From JAQTNP01 sp964616145 (GTDB lineage Bacteria > Patescibacteriota > Minisyncoccia > Minisyncoccales > PEYH01): 64,000 bases of DNA. A program made the translations under genes and the position numbers. Location of the stretch: contig CAZTRD010000001.1 of the NCBI GenBank assembly GCA_964616145.1, positions 1 to 64,000 on the forward strand. The letters are read 5' to 3'. Of this stretch, positions 51,111-59,390 are shown in pieces. Position 1 is the stretch's first letter; each line of letters starts with the position of its first letter. The notes beneath the pieces are model-generated. The model was not told the origin of the DNA and searched no databases. It saw only the letters and a list, made by a program, of their open reading frames with translations.

Positions 51111-51662
51111 ATGATAAACTACATTTCAGGTAATATTTTGGAAAAAACAGATACCTGGGCAACAATAGAAAACCAGGGAGTCGGTTTTAAAATATTCCTA
51201 TCCCTAAAGGATTTAAATAGCATCAAAATTGGGGATAATGTAAAACTTTTCTGCAAGTTTTTTTTGAGAAACGAAAACCCGGAGTTATACGGATTTCTAG
51301 ATAAAGAACAATTGAAAGTATTTGAGATGTTAGAAAAAATATCAGGGATTGGACCAAAAGCAGCAATGCTGATTGCTCCTCTTGGGAGCTTTGAGCAATT
51401 GAAGAAGGCTGTAGAATCCCAGGATTACGGATATTTTAAAAATATTAAAGGGATTGGAACCAAAAAAATACAAAAGATTATCCTAGAAATCAGCGGAGAA
51501 ATCAGGAAGATTAATACTGATGATAGCATTGATGAAGCTGCTAGTGCTTTAATGAATCTTGGTTTTTCATCTGTTAATGCCAAACAAGCATTAAAAGGAG
51601 TAGACAGCAATCTTGGTTTGGAGGAAAGAATTAAACAGGCATTAAGGATATTAGGGAAATGA
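51111..51662 (+). CDS. ruvA: Holliday junction DNA helicase subunit RuvA
   Basis: RuvA binds the four-way junction and recruits RuvB. From ATG 51111 the protein has 183 residues: the OB-fold MINYISGNILEKTDTWATIE, two helix-hairpin-helix motifs (LEKISGIGPKAAMLIA and FKNIKGIGTKKIQKIILEI) and the small C-terminal domain for RuvB binding (EAASALMNLGFSSVNAKQAL). The frame upstream to 50991 crosses the divergent rpsT start and is rejected. The gene ends inside the start of murE (ATGA overlap), and ruvB and ruvC are about 10 kb away. Confidence 0.94.
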   Translation: MINYISGNILEKTDTWATIENQGVGFKIFLSLKDLNSIKIGDNVKLFCKFFLRNENPELYGFLDKEQLKVFEMLEKISGIGPKAAMLIAPLGSFEQLKKAVESQDYGYFKNIKGIGTKKIQKIILEISGEIRKINTDDSIDEAASALMNLGFSSVNAKQALKGVDSNLGLEERIKQALRILGK

Positions 51663-52963
51663 TAAAGGCAATAGTTAAAAAAATTACCCCTAGGTTTGTT
51701 TTAAAAACCTATCACTACTGCTGGGCGTTTTTTTCCGCTCTTTTCTATCTTTTTCCTTCCAGAAAGATGATAATCATAGGGATAACCGGAACTAATGGTA
51801 AGTCTACCACGGTAGACATGGTTTCTAAGATTTTGATAGCTGCAGGATACAAAACAGCATCTTTATCATCCTTAAGATTCCAGATAAATGATAGAATCTG
51901 GCAGAATAGGCTAAAAATGACAATGCCCGGGCGTTTTGCCATACAGAAATTCTTGCATCAGGCAAAAAAGAATCGATGTAAGTATGTTGTTTTGGAAACA
52001 ACATCAGAGGGGATAAAGCAACATAGGCATAAATTCATTGATTATGATGTGGCAGTTATCACTAACTTAAAACCGGAACACATAGAATCACACGGATCTT
52101 TTGAGAATTACAAAACAGCAAAAGGAAAGCTTTTTCAATCGCTTTCTAAAACTAAAAAGAAAAAAGGAGTTGATAAGATATCAGTTGTTAATCTTGACGA
52201 TGAAAATGCAAAATACTTTTTGCACTTTAAAGCTGATAAAAAATGGGGCTATGGATTGAAGGATTCTTTAATAGAAGCAGATGAGAAATTGATTGCCAAG
52301 AATATCAATACTATTTACCCCCAGACCAAATTCTTTTTAAATAACAAAGAAATTGTAATAAATTTCCTTGGAGAATTTAACGTCTTAAACACGTTAGCCG
52401 CTATTTCCGTCTGCCTGTCCCAGGGAATTGATTTAGATCTAATCATCAAGGTCTTAAAAAACATCGAGGGAGTATCTGGAAGGATGGAAGCAGTTTCTAA
52501 AGAACCCCTTGTATTTGTTGATTTCGCTCATACCCCAGACGCTCTGGAAGCGATTCATAGGGCAATTAAGCCGTTGAAAAGAGGTAACGTAATATGCGTT
52601 CTAGGGTCTTGCGGAGGAGGAAGAGATAAATGGAAAAGGCCGGAAATGGGAAGAATCTCAAATCAGAATTGTGATAGGATAATTCTTACAAACGAAGATC
52701 CGTATGATGAAAATCCCGAATCAATTCTAGATCAAATAGAAAAAGGGATTGATTCAAAAGAAAAACTGGAGAGGATTTTAGACAGGAAAGAAGCTATTAA
52801 AAGGGCCTTGCAAATAGCTAAAAATGAGGATATAGTTTTGATTACAGGGAAAGGTAGCGAGCCATTAATGTGTCTGGCTAACGGTCAGAAGATTCCCTGG
52901 GATGATAGGGAAATAGTCAGGCAAGAATTAAATAAAATACATGAAAACAAAAGAAATATTTGA
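51659..52963 (+). CDS. murE: Mur ligase, MurE type
   Basis: MurE adds the third amino acid to the peptidoglycan precursor UDP-MurNAc-dipeptide. The 434-residue protein has the ATP site IGITGTNGKSTTVDMVSK (43-50 core), VLETTSEGIKQHRHKFIDYDVAVITNL, the VDFAHTPDALEAIHRAIKPL motif and the final TGKGSEPLMCLANG. The substrate Asn/Arg of the usual DNPR motif appears as DPYDENPESI, typical of UDP-MurNAc-dipeptide ligases; the added amino acid is not clear. The protein is about 50 residues shorter at the N-terminus than E. coli MurE, with a hydrophobic segment there. Confidence 0.85.
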   Translation: MIKAIVKKITPRFVLKTYHYCWAFFSALFYLFPSRKMIIIGITGTNGKSTTVDMVSKILIAAGYKTASLSSLRFQINDRIWQNRLKMTMPGRFAIQKFLHQAKKNRCKYVVLETTSEGIKQHRHKFIDYDVAVITNLKPEHIESHGSFENYKTAKGKLFQSLSKTKKKKGVDKISVVNLDDENAKYFLHFKADKKWGYGLKDSLIEADEKLIAKNINTIYPQTKFFLNNKEIVINFLGEFNVLNTLAAISVCLSQGIDLDLIIKVLKNIEGVSGRMEAVSKEPLVFVDFAHTPDALEAIHRAIKPLKRGNVICVLGSCGGGRDKWKRPEMGRISNQNCDRIILTNEDPYDENPESILDQIEKGIDSKEKLERILDRKEAIKRALQIAKNEDIVLITGKGSEPLMCLANGQKIPWDDREIVRQELNKIHENKRNI

Positions 52964-53885
52964 TTTAGCCATCAAAATGGGCAGGGAAGCAGATTTAAGA
53001 GGGCAAGAGGAGATTAAAAAGGATCTGGTTTTTAAGCAAAAGAAATTTGATGAGTTAAAGGAAAAAGACAAGGAGATTTTTGATAAAGAATCTCTGACTA
53101 ATCCGTATTCAGACAGCAGGATTTTAAATATCAGTGATGATAGAGAAATCAAAAGGATTTTAATAGGGATAGATATCGAGCCCTGCGAGTTAGTTATGGC
53201 TCAACAAATGGGTAATATTGACTTAGTCATTTCCCATCACCCCTTAGGAATGGCTTTAGTTAATCTTCATGAAGTTATGGATATGCAATGCGATATTCTG
53301 CATCAGTTCGGAGTGCCGATAAACATAGCAGAGAAATTGACTAGAACAAAAATATCAGAAGTGGCCAGGGGTTTGAATAAAGTGAATTATTCCAGGACCG
53401 TTGATGCGGCGAAGATATTGAATTTAAACCTGATTTGCATTCATACTCCCTGCGATAATTTGGCAGCAGATTTTCTAACCCAAAAAATTAATTCGGTCAA
53501 ACCAGAAAGAATCTCTGATTTATTAGACTTGTTAATGGATCTGCCTGAATACAAAGAAGCGGCTAAAAATGGAGCAGGCCCTAAGATCTTTGTAGGCAAT
53601 CCGGAAAATAGATGTGGCAAGATAGTATTATCAGAGATTACTGGAGGGACAGAGGGCTCCCCAAAAATATATGAAAAAATGTCTCAGGTAGGCATAGGGA
53701 CGGTAGTGGGAATGCATATTTCTGAGGAAAACAAACAGGAAGCAGAAAATGCCTTGATTAATGTGATAATAGCAGGGCACATGTCCTCCGACTCTTTAGG
53801 CATTAATCTGTTTTTGGATCAGTTGGATAAAAAAGGAATAGATATAATTCCATGTTCTGGATTAACCAGATTTTCCAGGAATTAA
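52941..53885 (+). CDS. NIF3-family dinuclear metal protein
   Basis: NIF3 proteins form hexamers with two metal ions per subunit; the enzymatic role is unsettled. The 314-residue protein has LIGIDIEPCELVMAQQM, the metal motif DLVISHHPLGMAL, ICIHTPCDNLAADF and VIIAGHMSSDSLGINLF. Residues 1-70 are a Lys/Glu-rich helical extension not seen in short NIF3 proteins. It overlaps murE by 23 bp. Confidence 0.85.
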   Translation: MKTKEIFDLAIKMGREADLRGQEEIKKDLVFKQKKFDELKEKDKEIFDKESLTNPYSDSRILNISDDREIKRILIGIDIEPCELVMAQQMGNIDLVISHHPLGMALVNLHEVMDMQCDILHQFGVPINIAEKLTRTKISEVARGLNKVNYSRTVDAAKILNLNLICIHTPCDNLAADFLTQKINSVKPERISDLLDLLMDLPEYKEAAKNGAGPKIFVGNPENRCGKIVLSEITGGTEGSPKIYEKMSQVGIGTVVGMHISEENKQEAENALINVIIAGHMSSDSLGINLFLDQLDKKGIDIIPCSGLTRFSRN

Positions 53886-53888
53886 TTT

Positions 53889-54770
53889 ATGGAACAAAGG
53901 CCAGATAGCAAAAAAACAACATTTCTTTTTTGGGAAGTAATTTTTTCTATTCTAATATTTGCTTTAGGCATTTTTGCCTCGTATCGGTTTTATATATTTT
54001 TAGGAGATAACAAAGAAATTCTGCCAGAATCAACTTTTATTGAATTCTTATCGCTGTTCGCATTAGGAACAATAGCAGTTATTATTTTGAATTTTTTCTT
54101 AAGAAAGAAAAAAAACCTAAGAAAGAATTTTTATAAAATTGTATTTTTTGTAGCCAATATATATGGAGCTCTTACAATATTACCGGTTATCTTTACTTTA
54201 TTTTTTATCCCTCCGTTATGGGGGAATATAATAACTATTATTTTAGTCATAGTATTATTCTTTAAATGGCACAGAAAACCACTCATATGGAACCATGATC
54301 TTTTGATGATTTTGGGATTAGCAGGAACAGGGGGAATGATTGGATTGGAATTGCGAAGGCCGGAGTTGGTAGCAGCCCTATTAGCAATCCTAACCATTTA
54401 CGATTTTATTGCCGTGTATATGACAAGGCATATGGTTAAAATGACAGAAGCGATGATTGAAACTCAGACAATAATCGGTTTAGTTATTCCCTCCAAAACA
54501 AAAGAATTCAAAGAAATGGTTCCCAATAGCGAAACAAGAAAAAGATTTGTTATCTTGGGAGGAGGGGATTTGGCAATTCCTTTGATGCTGGCCACTTCTT
54601 TCATTCCATTTGGGATACAAAAGAGCATCATTGTAGCTATTTTTGCTTTAATAGGGATGGCTTTGAGTGTTTGGTTGTTTTATTCCCAAAAAGAAAAACA
54701 GGCCATTCCTGCTTTGCCCGCAATATCCTTTTTGTCTCTGATTGGTTGCGTAATAGCTATAATCTCTTAA
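53889..54770 (+). CDS. Presenilin/SPP-like intramembrane aspartyl protease
   Basis: The family cuts peptides inside membranes with two aspartates in neighbouring helices. The 293-residue protein has about nine membrane segments and all three signatures in order: YD (Y171-D172, in ILTIYDFIAVYMTRHM), GxGD (G224-D227, in VILGGGDLAIPLML) and PAL (P274-L276, in AIPALPAIS). A hydrophilic loop lies between the two aspartate helices, as in presenilin homologues of archaea. It lies 3 bp after the NIF3 gene and its last 14 bases overlap the convergent elp3. Confidence 0.85.
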   Translation: MEQRPDSKKTTFLFWEVIFSILIFALGIFASYRFYIFLGDNKEILPESTFIEFLSLFALGTIAVIILNFFLRKKKNLRKNFYKIVFFVANIYGALTILPVIFTLFFIPPLWGNIITIILVIVLFFKWHRKPLIWNHDLLMILGLAGTGGMIGLELRRPELVAALLAILTIYDFIAVYMTRHMVKMTEAMIETQTIIGLVIPSKTKEFKEMVPNSETRKRFVILGGGDLAIPLMLATSFIPFGIQKSIIVAIFALIGMALSVWLFYSQKEKQAIPALPAISFLSLIGCVIAIIS

Positions 54771-56316
54771 CCATATAGGTATCTTTTAAGCTATATCCTT
54801 GTTTTCTGTAATAATCTCTGACCCCTATCCCGGAAATTACGGAAATATGCTTTAAGCCAAAATTCTCCTTGGCTATTTTTTCTGCAATAGAGATTAATTG
54901 TTTCCCAAGTCCTTTGTGTTGGACCGATATCCCTTTATCTCCTATGGCCGTGAGTTGTCCATAGGTGTGAACCTCTCTGATAATAGCCGATTTTTTATCA
55001 GAATTAATTCTTAATCTTAATAAGCTGAAAAGTTTTGTTCTATCTTTATTTTCAAAACTTAGAAATATCTCTTTGCCTTCAGAGGCAGGATATACTTCTT
55101 TAAAGAGTATTGGTTTTCCCTTGATTATTCCGGATTTAATTTCTCTGCATCTTATACATTTGCATTTCCAACCCTCTTGTTTTTGGATTGCAGAAAGATT
55201 CTGCCTGATACTGGATATTTTAGCTCCACCTTCGATAACATAATTGGAAGGGATATCCCTGATTATCCTTTGAATACGGCAATAATATGGAACAATCTTT
55301 TTAATTTCTGATAAAACATGAAGCAATTGTTTTAATGTATAGGGCTTATATACCCCCTTTTGATAATATTTAAAAAGCTTGGCTTCTTTTAAGAGGGCGC
55401 AAGGATATATTTTTAAATAATCAGGTTGGAAATCTTCATTTTTAAATATTTCTTTAAACATTTCTATATCCTTTTTAGGAGAAGATCCTAAAAGATTCGG
55501 CATCATTTGGTAGCAGATTTTAAGTCCAGCGTCCTTCAACAATTTAGTTGCTTTTATGATATCTTTTACTTCATGGCCTCTGTTGTTTGCTTTTAAAACA
55601 TCGTTATATGTGTTTTGAATTCCAAGCTCCACCATAGTTATCCCAAAACTTCTCAATCTTCTTATTTCTTCTTTGTTGATATAGTCAGGCCTGGTTTCTA
55701 TCATTATCCCTATTATTCTATGTTTGGCTTTCTCATTTTCTTTTTGTAAAGATTCCAAGGTTGTAGATTTAGATTTTCTGCTCTTATATTCATTTGCTGC
55801 TTTGAAACATTGCCTGATAAACCAAGATTGATAATTTTTGGGATAATATGACCAAGTAGCTCCGATTATTCTTAAATCTATTTTATCCGTAGGGTGACCG
55901 TTTTGCTCTAAAACATCAATTCTTGCCTGTACCTGTTTGTATGGGTGGTAATCTAAGGAAATGGCCCTGCTTACAGCTGGTTCTTCTCTTATATAGCTCT
56001 TGGGGACATTTTTCTGTGTCGGGCAGAAAATGCACCTTCCAGGGCAAGGATAGGGCTTGGTTAAAACAGAAACAACAACTATCCCGGATAACGATCTGAC
56101 CTCTTTTACTCTCAAAATCTTTTCTATTTCCTCGGATTTTCTCATCCTTCCAGAAGAAACAAGTTCGTGATAAGCTTTGAGTAGCAGATTATTAGACGGG
56201 ATGAAGACTTTCGTTCCCTTGGTTGATTGTCTTTTCAGGCTGTCTAATATAAAACGAGATTTCTTTTTAGAATCTAAAAGGTTTGAAATAATTTGTTTTT
56301 CTCTTTCTAAAGACAT
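54757..56316 (-). CDS. elp3: Elp3-like tRNA wobble-uridine carboxymethylation enzyme (radical SAM + GNAT)
   Basis: Elp3 uses acetyl-CoA and a radical-SAM cluster to start cm5U formation at U34 of tRNA. From ATG 56316 the protein has 519 residues with RSLSGIVVVSVLTKPYPCPG, the cluster cysteines CPGRCIFCP (C91, C95, C98), the Elp3-specific GATWSYYPKNYQSWFIRQC, and a C-terminal GNAT domain with VQHKGLGKQLISIAEKIA and GIGVRDYYRKQGY. A -10 TATGAT (56323-56328) ends 6 bases before this ATG and supports it over TTG 56349. The start codon shares a CATG with the divergent methyltransferase gene. Confidence 0.92.
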   Translation of the reverse strand: MSLEREKQIISNLLDSKKKSRFILDSLKRQSTKGTKVFIPSNNLLLKAYHELVSSGRMRKSEEIEKILRVKEVRSLSGIVVVSVLTKPYPCPGRCIFCPTQKNVPKSYIREEPAVSRAISLDYHPYKQVQARIDVLEQNGHPTDKIDLRIIGATWSYYPKNYQSWFIRQCFKAANEYKSRKSKSTTLESLQKENEKAKHRIIGIMIETRPDYINKEEIRRLRSFGITMVELGIQNTYNDVLKANNRGHEVKDIIKATKLLKDAGLKICYQMMPNLLGSSPKKDIEMFKEIFKNEDFQPDYLKIYPCALLKEAKLFKYYQKGVYKPYTLKQLLHVLSEIKKIVPYYCRIQRIIRDIPSNYVIEGGAKISSIRQNLSAIQKQEGWKCKCIRCREIKSGIIKGKPILFKEVYPASEGKEIFLSFENKDRTKLFSLLRLRINSDKKSAIIREVHTYGQLTAIGDKGISVQHKGLGKQLISIAEKIAKENFGLKHISVISGIGVRDYYRKQGYSLKDTYMVKRL

Positions 56317-57022
56317 GGATTCATCATACGCTACCTTCTTATTAAACAAAAACAGGGATGATTACAATAGGATAGCTACTTCTTTTGATGGAAAAAGAAA
56401 CTATATCCCCTTAGATTTCAAATATTTGAAACAATATATTAAAGAAAATGAAAAGATTTTAGATCTAGGCTGTGGGAATGGAAGATTCAGCGAATTGGTT
56501 TCTGATTCCTCATATATTGGAGCAGATATTTCAAAAGGAGAATTAAAAATTGCCAAGGATAGATATCCGTATAAATCATTTATTTTGATTGAAAACCAAT
56601 TGTCTTTTCCTTTCTTGGATGATTCTTTTGATAAGGTTTTCTGCCTTTCTGTCTTGCATCATATTCCGTCATTGAAATTCCGCCAGGATTTTATCAAAGA
56701 AATCAAAAGAATTCTTAAGCCGGGAGGAACCCTGATTTTGACGGTCTGGAATTTAAAAAACGCCAAAAAGGTAAACAAACTATTATTTAAATATTTTTTC
56801 CTCAAACTAATCGGGAAATCTAAATTGGGCTTCAAAGACATTTTCTATCCGTGGAAGGATTCTAATGGAAATATTTTAGCTCAAAGATACATTCACACCT
56901 TTTCATTAAAAGAATTAAGAAAACTTGTTAATTTTTCAGGATTAGAGATATTAGAATCAAAAATATTAGACAGATCCAAGAAAGGAAGTAATATATTAAT
57001 AGTTTGTAAGAAGTGCTCGTAG
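56315..57022 (+). CDS. Trm9/ALKBH8-like tRNA wobble-uridine methyltransferase
   Basis: Trm9-type enzymes methylate the carboxymethyl group that Elp3 starts, giving mcm5U34. From ATG 56315 the protein has 235 residues with the Trm9-like opening DDYNRIATSFDGKR (16-28), motif I KILDLGCGNGRFSEL (50-56 core), LSVLHHIPSLKFRQDFIKEI, LKPGGTLILTVWNL, the family-like DIFYPWKD (175-182) and RYIHTFSLKELRKL (191 on). The divergent Elp3 gene starts from the same CATG, which strongly supports the pathway. The longer frame to 56177 lies inside elp3 and is rejected. Confidence 0.78.
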   Translation: MDSSYATFLLNKNRDDYNRIATSFDGKRNYIPLDFKYLKQYIKENEKILDLGCGNGRFSELVSDSSYIGADISKGELKIAKDRYPYKSFILIENQLSFPFLDDSFDKVFCLSVLHHIPSLKFRQDFIKEIKRILKPGGTLILTVWNLKNAKKVNKLLFKYFFLKLIGKSKLGFKDIFYPWKDSNGNILAQRYIHTFSLKELRKLVNFSGLEILESKILDRSKKGSNILIVCKKCS

Positions 57023-57085
57023 TTTAATGGATAAAACACTGGCCTCCGGAGCCGGGGACTGCTGGTTCGACTCCAGCCGAGCACA
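57013..57085 (+). tRNA. tRNA-Arg (anticodon CCG)
   Basis: The 73-base cloverleaf has acceptor GTGCTCG/CGAGCAC, anticodon stem CTGGC/GCCGG with loop CTCCGGA, and T-stem GCTGG/CCAGC with loop TTCGACT. The discriminator is A and CCA is not encoded. Its first 10 bases overlap the 3' end of the methyltransferase gene, so the two are on one transcript. Confidence 0.92.
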
Positions 57086-57116
57086 CAAAAAACCACCGCC
57101 TCGCAGCGATTTTTGG

Positions 57117-57144
57117 TTGATATTTTTATTGCTCGTGTTATATT
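57117..57144 (+). promoter_or_regulatory. Promoter of the GC-rich ribbon-helix-helix gene
   Basis: TTGATA (57117-57122), 16 bp, TATATT (57139-57144). It lies in AT-rich native-looking sequence just before the GC-rich island begins. Confidence 0.6.
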
Positions 57145-57199
57145 AAAACTAGTACAAAAAACTTCTCCCTAACCAGGGAAAGGGGGTGATTCAGAATTG

Positions 57200-57409
57200 G
57201 TGAGAGCAAGAACGGGAAAAAGGTGTTGGTGGTTGAGGCGGCAGCGAAGAAGATATATCACCTATCTCTTCCCTTGCCACCTCTCGGCTCTTGAGCAGAT
57301 CGCCAGATTACAGGGAACTACGGTCGCTGATCTACTGGCCCGATCCCTCGACGAGTATCTGGTTGAGACAGGAGTACACGATGGACCCAACAGGGGCAAG
57401 GAGAAGTAG
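57200..57409 (+). CDS. Small ribbon-helix-helix-like DNA-binding protein in a GC-rich island
   Basis: The product has about 69 residues. A basic N-terminus (RARTGKRCWWLRRQRRR) leads into a strand-helix-helix pattern typical of CopG/Arc repressors: RYITYLFP, LSALEQIARLQG, then TTVADLLARSLDEYL. The start is GTG 57200 or the TTG one codon earlier. AAGGGGGTGAT, a near-perfect Shine-Dalgarno, lies at 57179-57189, the only strong one I noticed in the window. Codons are rich in G and C, unlike the neighbours. It has its own promoter and terminator, so it is a complete foreign-looking unit. Confidence 0.6.
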   Translation: MRARTGKRCWWLRRQRRRYITYLFPCHLSALEQIARLQGTTVADLLARSLDEYLVETGVHDGPNRGKEK

Positions 57410-57420
57410 AGTAGACACAG

Positions 57421-57456
57421 GGGGTGGTGACGTTAAAGACTGATCCACCCCATTTT
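57421..57456 (+). terminator. Terminator of the GC-rich ribbon-helix-helix gene
   Basis: GGGGTGG (57421-57427) pairs perfectly with CCACCCC (57445-57451), a 7-bp stem followed by ATTTT. It lies 11 bases past the stop. Confidence 0.7.
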
Positions 57457-57502
57457 CACCTCCCCATTTTATCCTAATAGTAATCGGTATTTCGCTTATA
57501 GC

Positions 57503-58480
57503 ATGATCAGTTTAGAAAAACTGCAACAAGAGTTATCTGATCAGAAACCCTACAGATTAAAACAGGCATATAAAGCTGTTTTCAAGGATTTAATTTCTGA
57601 TTGGCAAGAAGCTACTGTTTTTCCCATAGAATTAAGGGAAGAATTAAATAAAGAATGTCCTTTGACTATCAGATCAGGGGAAGTTTTAAAAGATAAAGAT
57701 ACGATAAAGGCAAAAATTATCCTTTATGATGATTTAGCCATAGAAACAGTATTAATGGAAAATACGAGAGGAAGGAATACTATTTGTGTATCTTCCCAGG
57801 TAGGTTGCCCAATGGGTTGCCTTTTCTGCGCTACCGGGACAATGGGACTTAAAAGAAACCTTTCTTTTTCTGAAATAGTCAATCAGATAATATTTTTTGC
57901 CAGAATGGGAAAGAATATAGATAATATAGTATTTATGGGAATGGGAGAACCATTCCTTAACTACGATGAAGTTATAAAGGCAATTAAAATATTAAATGAT
58001 AAAGATGGATTCAATATAGGAATCAGGCATATTTCTGTATCTACCATAGGCATACCAGAAATGATCGAAAGGTTTAGTGATGAGAATATGCAAATCAACT
58101 TGGCGATTTCTTTACATGCCCCAAATGATAAGCTGAGATCATATTTAATGCCGGCTAATATCGGGTTAGAAAAACTATTTAAATCTGTTGATTCATATAT
58201 CCAAAAAACCAATAGAAAGGTAATGTTTGAATATCTTTTAATAGATGGGATTAACGATACCAAAGAATGCGCCCAAGAATTGGCAGATTTGATGAAAAAA
58301 CCATTATATTTCCTTAATTTAATAGAATATAATCCTACAGGTACCGAATTTAAACCATCTTCAGAAAAAAACAAAAAGATTTTTAAGGATATTTTAATCA
58401 AAAACAAAATACAATTTACCGAGAGATATAGGTTTGGACAGGATATAAAAGCTGCTTGTGGACAACTAGTAGCAAAATAG
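57503..58480 (+). CDS. rlmN: 23S rRNA (adenine2503-C2)-methyltransferase RlmN
   Basis: RlmN methylates A2503 of 23S rRNA and A37 of some tRNAs by a radical mechanism. The 325-residue protein has the cluster motif GCPMGCLFCATG (C102, C106, C109), NIVFMGMGEPFLNYDEV, ISVSTIGIPEMI, and the resolving/methyl-carrying cysteine in DIKAACGQL (C319). All catalytic cysteines are present. It is about 50 residues shorter than the E. coli protein, mainly at the N-terminus. Confidence 0.95.
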   Translation: MISLEKLQQELSDQKPYRLKQAYKAVFKDLISDWQEATVFPIELREELNKECPLTIRSGEVLKDKDTIKAKIILYDDLAIETVLMENTRGRNTICVSSQVGCPMGCLFCATGTMGLKRNLSFSEIVNQIIFFARMGKNIDNIVFMGMGEPFLNYDEVIKAIKILNDKDGFNIGIRHISVSTIGIPEMIERFSDENMQINLAISLHAPNDKLRSYLMPANIGLEKLFKSVDSYIQKTNRKVMFEYLLIDGINDTKECAQELADLMKKPLYFLNLIEYNPTGTEFKPSSEKNKKIFKDILIKNKIQFTERYRFGQDIKAACGQLVAK

Positions 58481-58534
58481 CATTGGTTTTGTGATAAAAT
58501 GATCTAAAGGTCATAAATAACTTTTGTTATCTCT

Positions 58535-58942
58535 ATGGTTACAAAAAAGAAGAAAAAAACCAAAAAAGTAGCTAAAAAACCTGCTAAGAAAAAAGTTGCC
58601 AAGAAAAAGATTGCAAAAAAGAGAATTATCAAGAAGAAGATTAAGAAAGCAACTCGCCAGAAGAAAATCGTAAAATCCATAAAGATTAAAGAATCGGAAG
58701 GGAAATTAATAGGGAGAGTGGTCCATTTCTTTGATCATATTGGGGTTGCCGTAATAAAGCTTAATTCTGGATTATCTGCAAAGGATAAAATACAGATAGT
58801 CGGGGGAGATATTGATTTTAAGCAAGAAGTTAAATCAATGCAGATAGAGCATAGGGGCATAAAGAAAGCTAAGGCGAAAGACGAAATCGGTTTAAAAGTC
58901 AGCAAAAAAGTCAGACCGGGCTACAGGGTTTTTAAAATTTAG
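58535..58942 (+). CDS. Lys-rich tail fused to an EF-Tu domain II-like barrel
   Basis: The first 50 of 135 residues are almost all Lys, Ala, Arg and Val (KKVAKKPAKKKVAKKKIA), like histone H1-type tails. Residues about 57-135 form a small beta barrel like domain II of EF-Tu: GKLIGRVVHFFDHIGVAVIKL, LSAKDKIQIVGG, MQIEHRGIKKAKAKDEIGLKV. There is no GTPase domain. The tail should bind RNA or DNA. Stand-alone barrels of this kind occur in many bacteria, often annotated as translation elongation factor-like. The role is unknown; ribosome or RNA binding is a guess. Confidence 0.7.
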   Translation: MVTKKKKKTKKVAKKPAKKKVAKKKIAKKRIIKKKIKKATRQKKIVKSIKIKESEGKLIGRVVHFFDHIGVAVIKLNSGLSAKDKIQIVGGDIDFKQEVKSMQIEHRGIKKAKAKDEIGLKVSKKVRPGYRVFKI

Positions 58943-58951
58943 CGATACAAA

Positions 58952-59383
58952 ATGCACATAATATTAGAATATCTTCACATAGAAGCTATTTTGCAAATTA
59001 TATTAGCTGCTCTTTTAGGAGCGGTAATTGGATTAGAAAGAGAAAGGTGGAAAAAAGACGCTGGCTTTAGGACCTATACCCTTATCTGCATAGGATCTGC
59101 GTTGTTTGCCATGATTTGTGTTTATAGCATTGATTTGTTCCCCGCAATGTCTTTTCAGCCGATCAATGCGGTTGCAATAGGAATAGGGTTTTTGGGAAGC
59201 GGATTGATATTGACAAAAAAGGGTCACATAGAAGGATTAACAACAGCAGTAAGCGCTTGGACTGCTTCAGCAATAGGAGTAGCTGTTGGGTTTAGATTAT
59301 ATGCCATGGCCTTTTTCGCAACGTTAGCTTGTTTTGTAGTTTTAAGGGTCTTGAGAAACATTGAAGAAAAATATTTAGATTAA
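58952..59383 (+). CDS. MgtC/SapB-family membrane protein
   Basis: MgtC-family proteins are small membrane proteins linked to Mg2+ limitation and membrane energetics. The 143-residue protein has four helices with the family motifs ALLGAVIGLERERWKKDAGFRTYTL, IGIGFLGSGLILTKKGHIEGLTTAVSAW and TASAIGVAVGF. The C-terminal cytoplasmic domain of Salmonella MgtC is missing, as in the SapB type. It precedes a permease gene by 7 bp. Confidence 0.92.
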   Translation: MHIILEYLHIEAILQIILAALLGAVIGLERERWKKDAGFRTYTLICIGSALFAMICVYSIDLFPAMSFQPINAVAIGIGFLGSGLILTKKGHIEGLTTAVSAWTASAIGVAVGFRLYAMAFFATLACFVVLRVLRNIEEKYLD

Positions 59384-59390
59384 TTCTTAA

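Noticed and set aside
57013..57500. Integration of a mobile element at tRNA-Arg with attachment-site repeats.
   Set aside because: No integrase and no copy of the tRNA 3' end was found on the far side of the GC-rich island.
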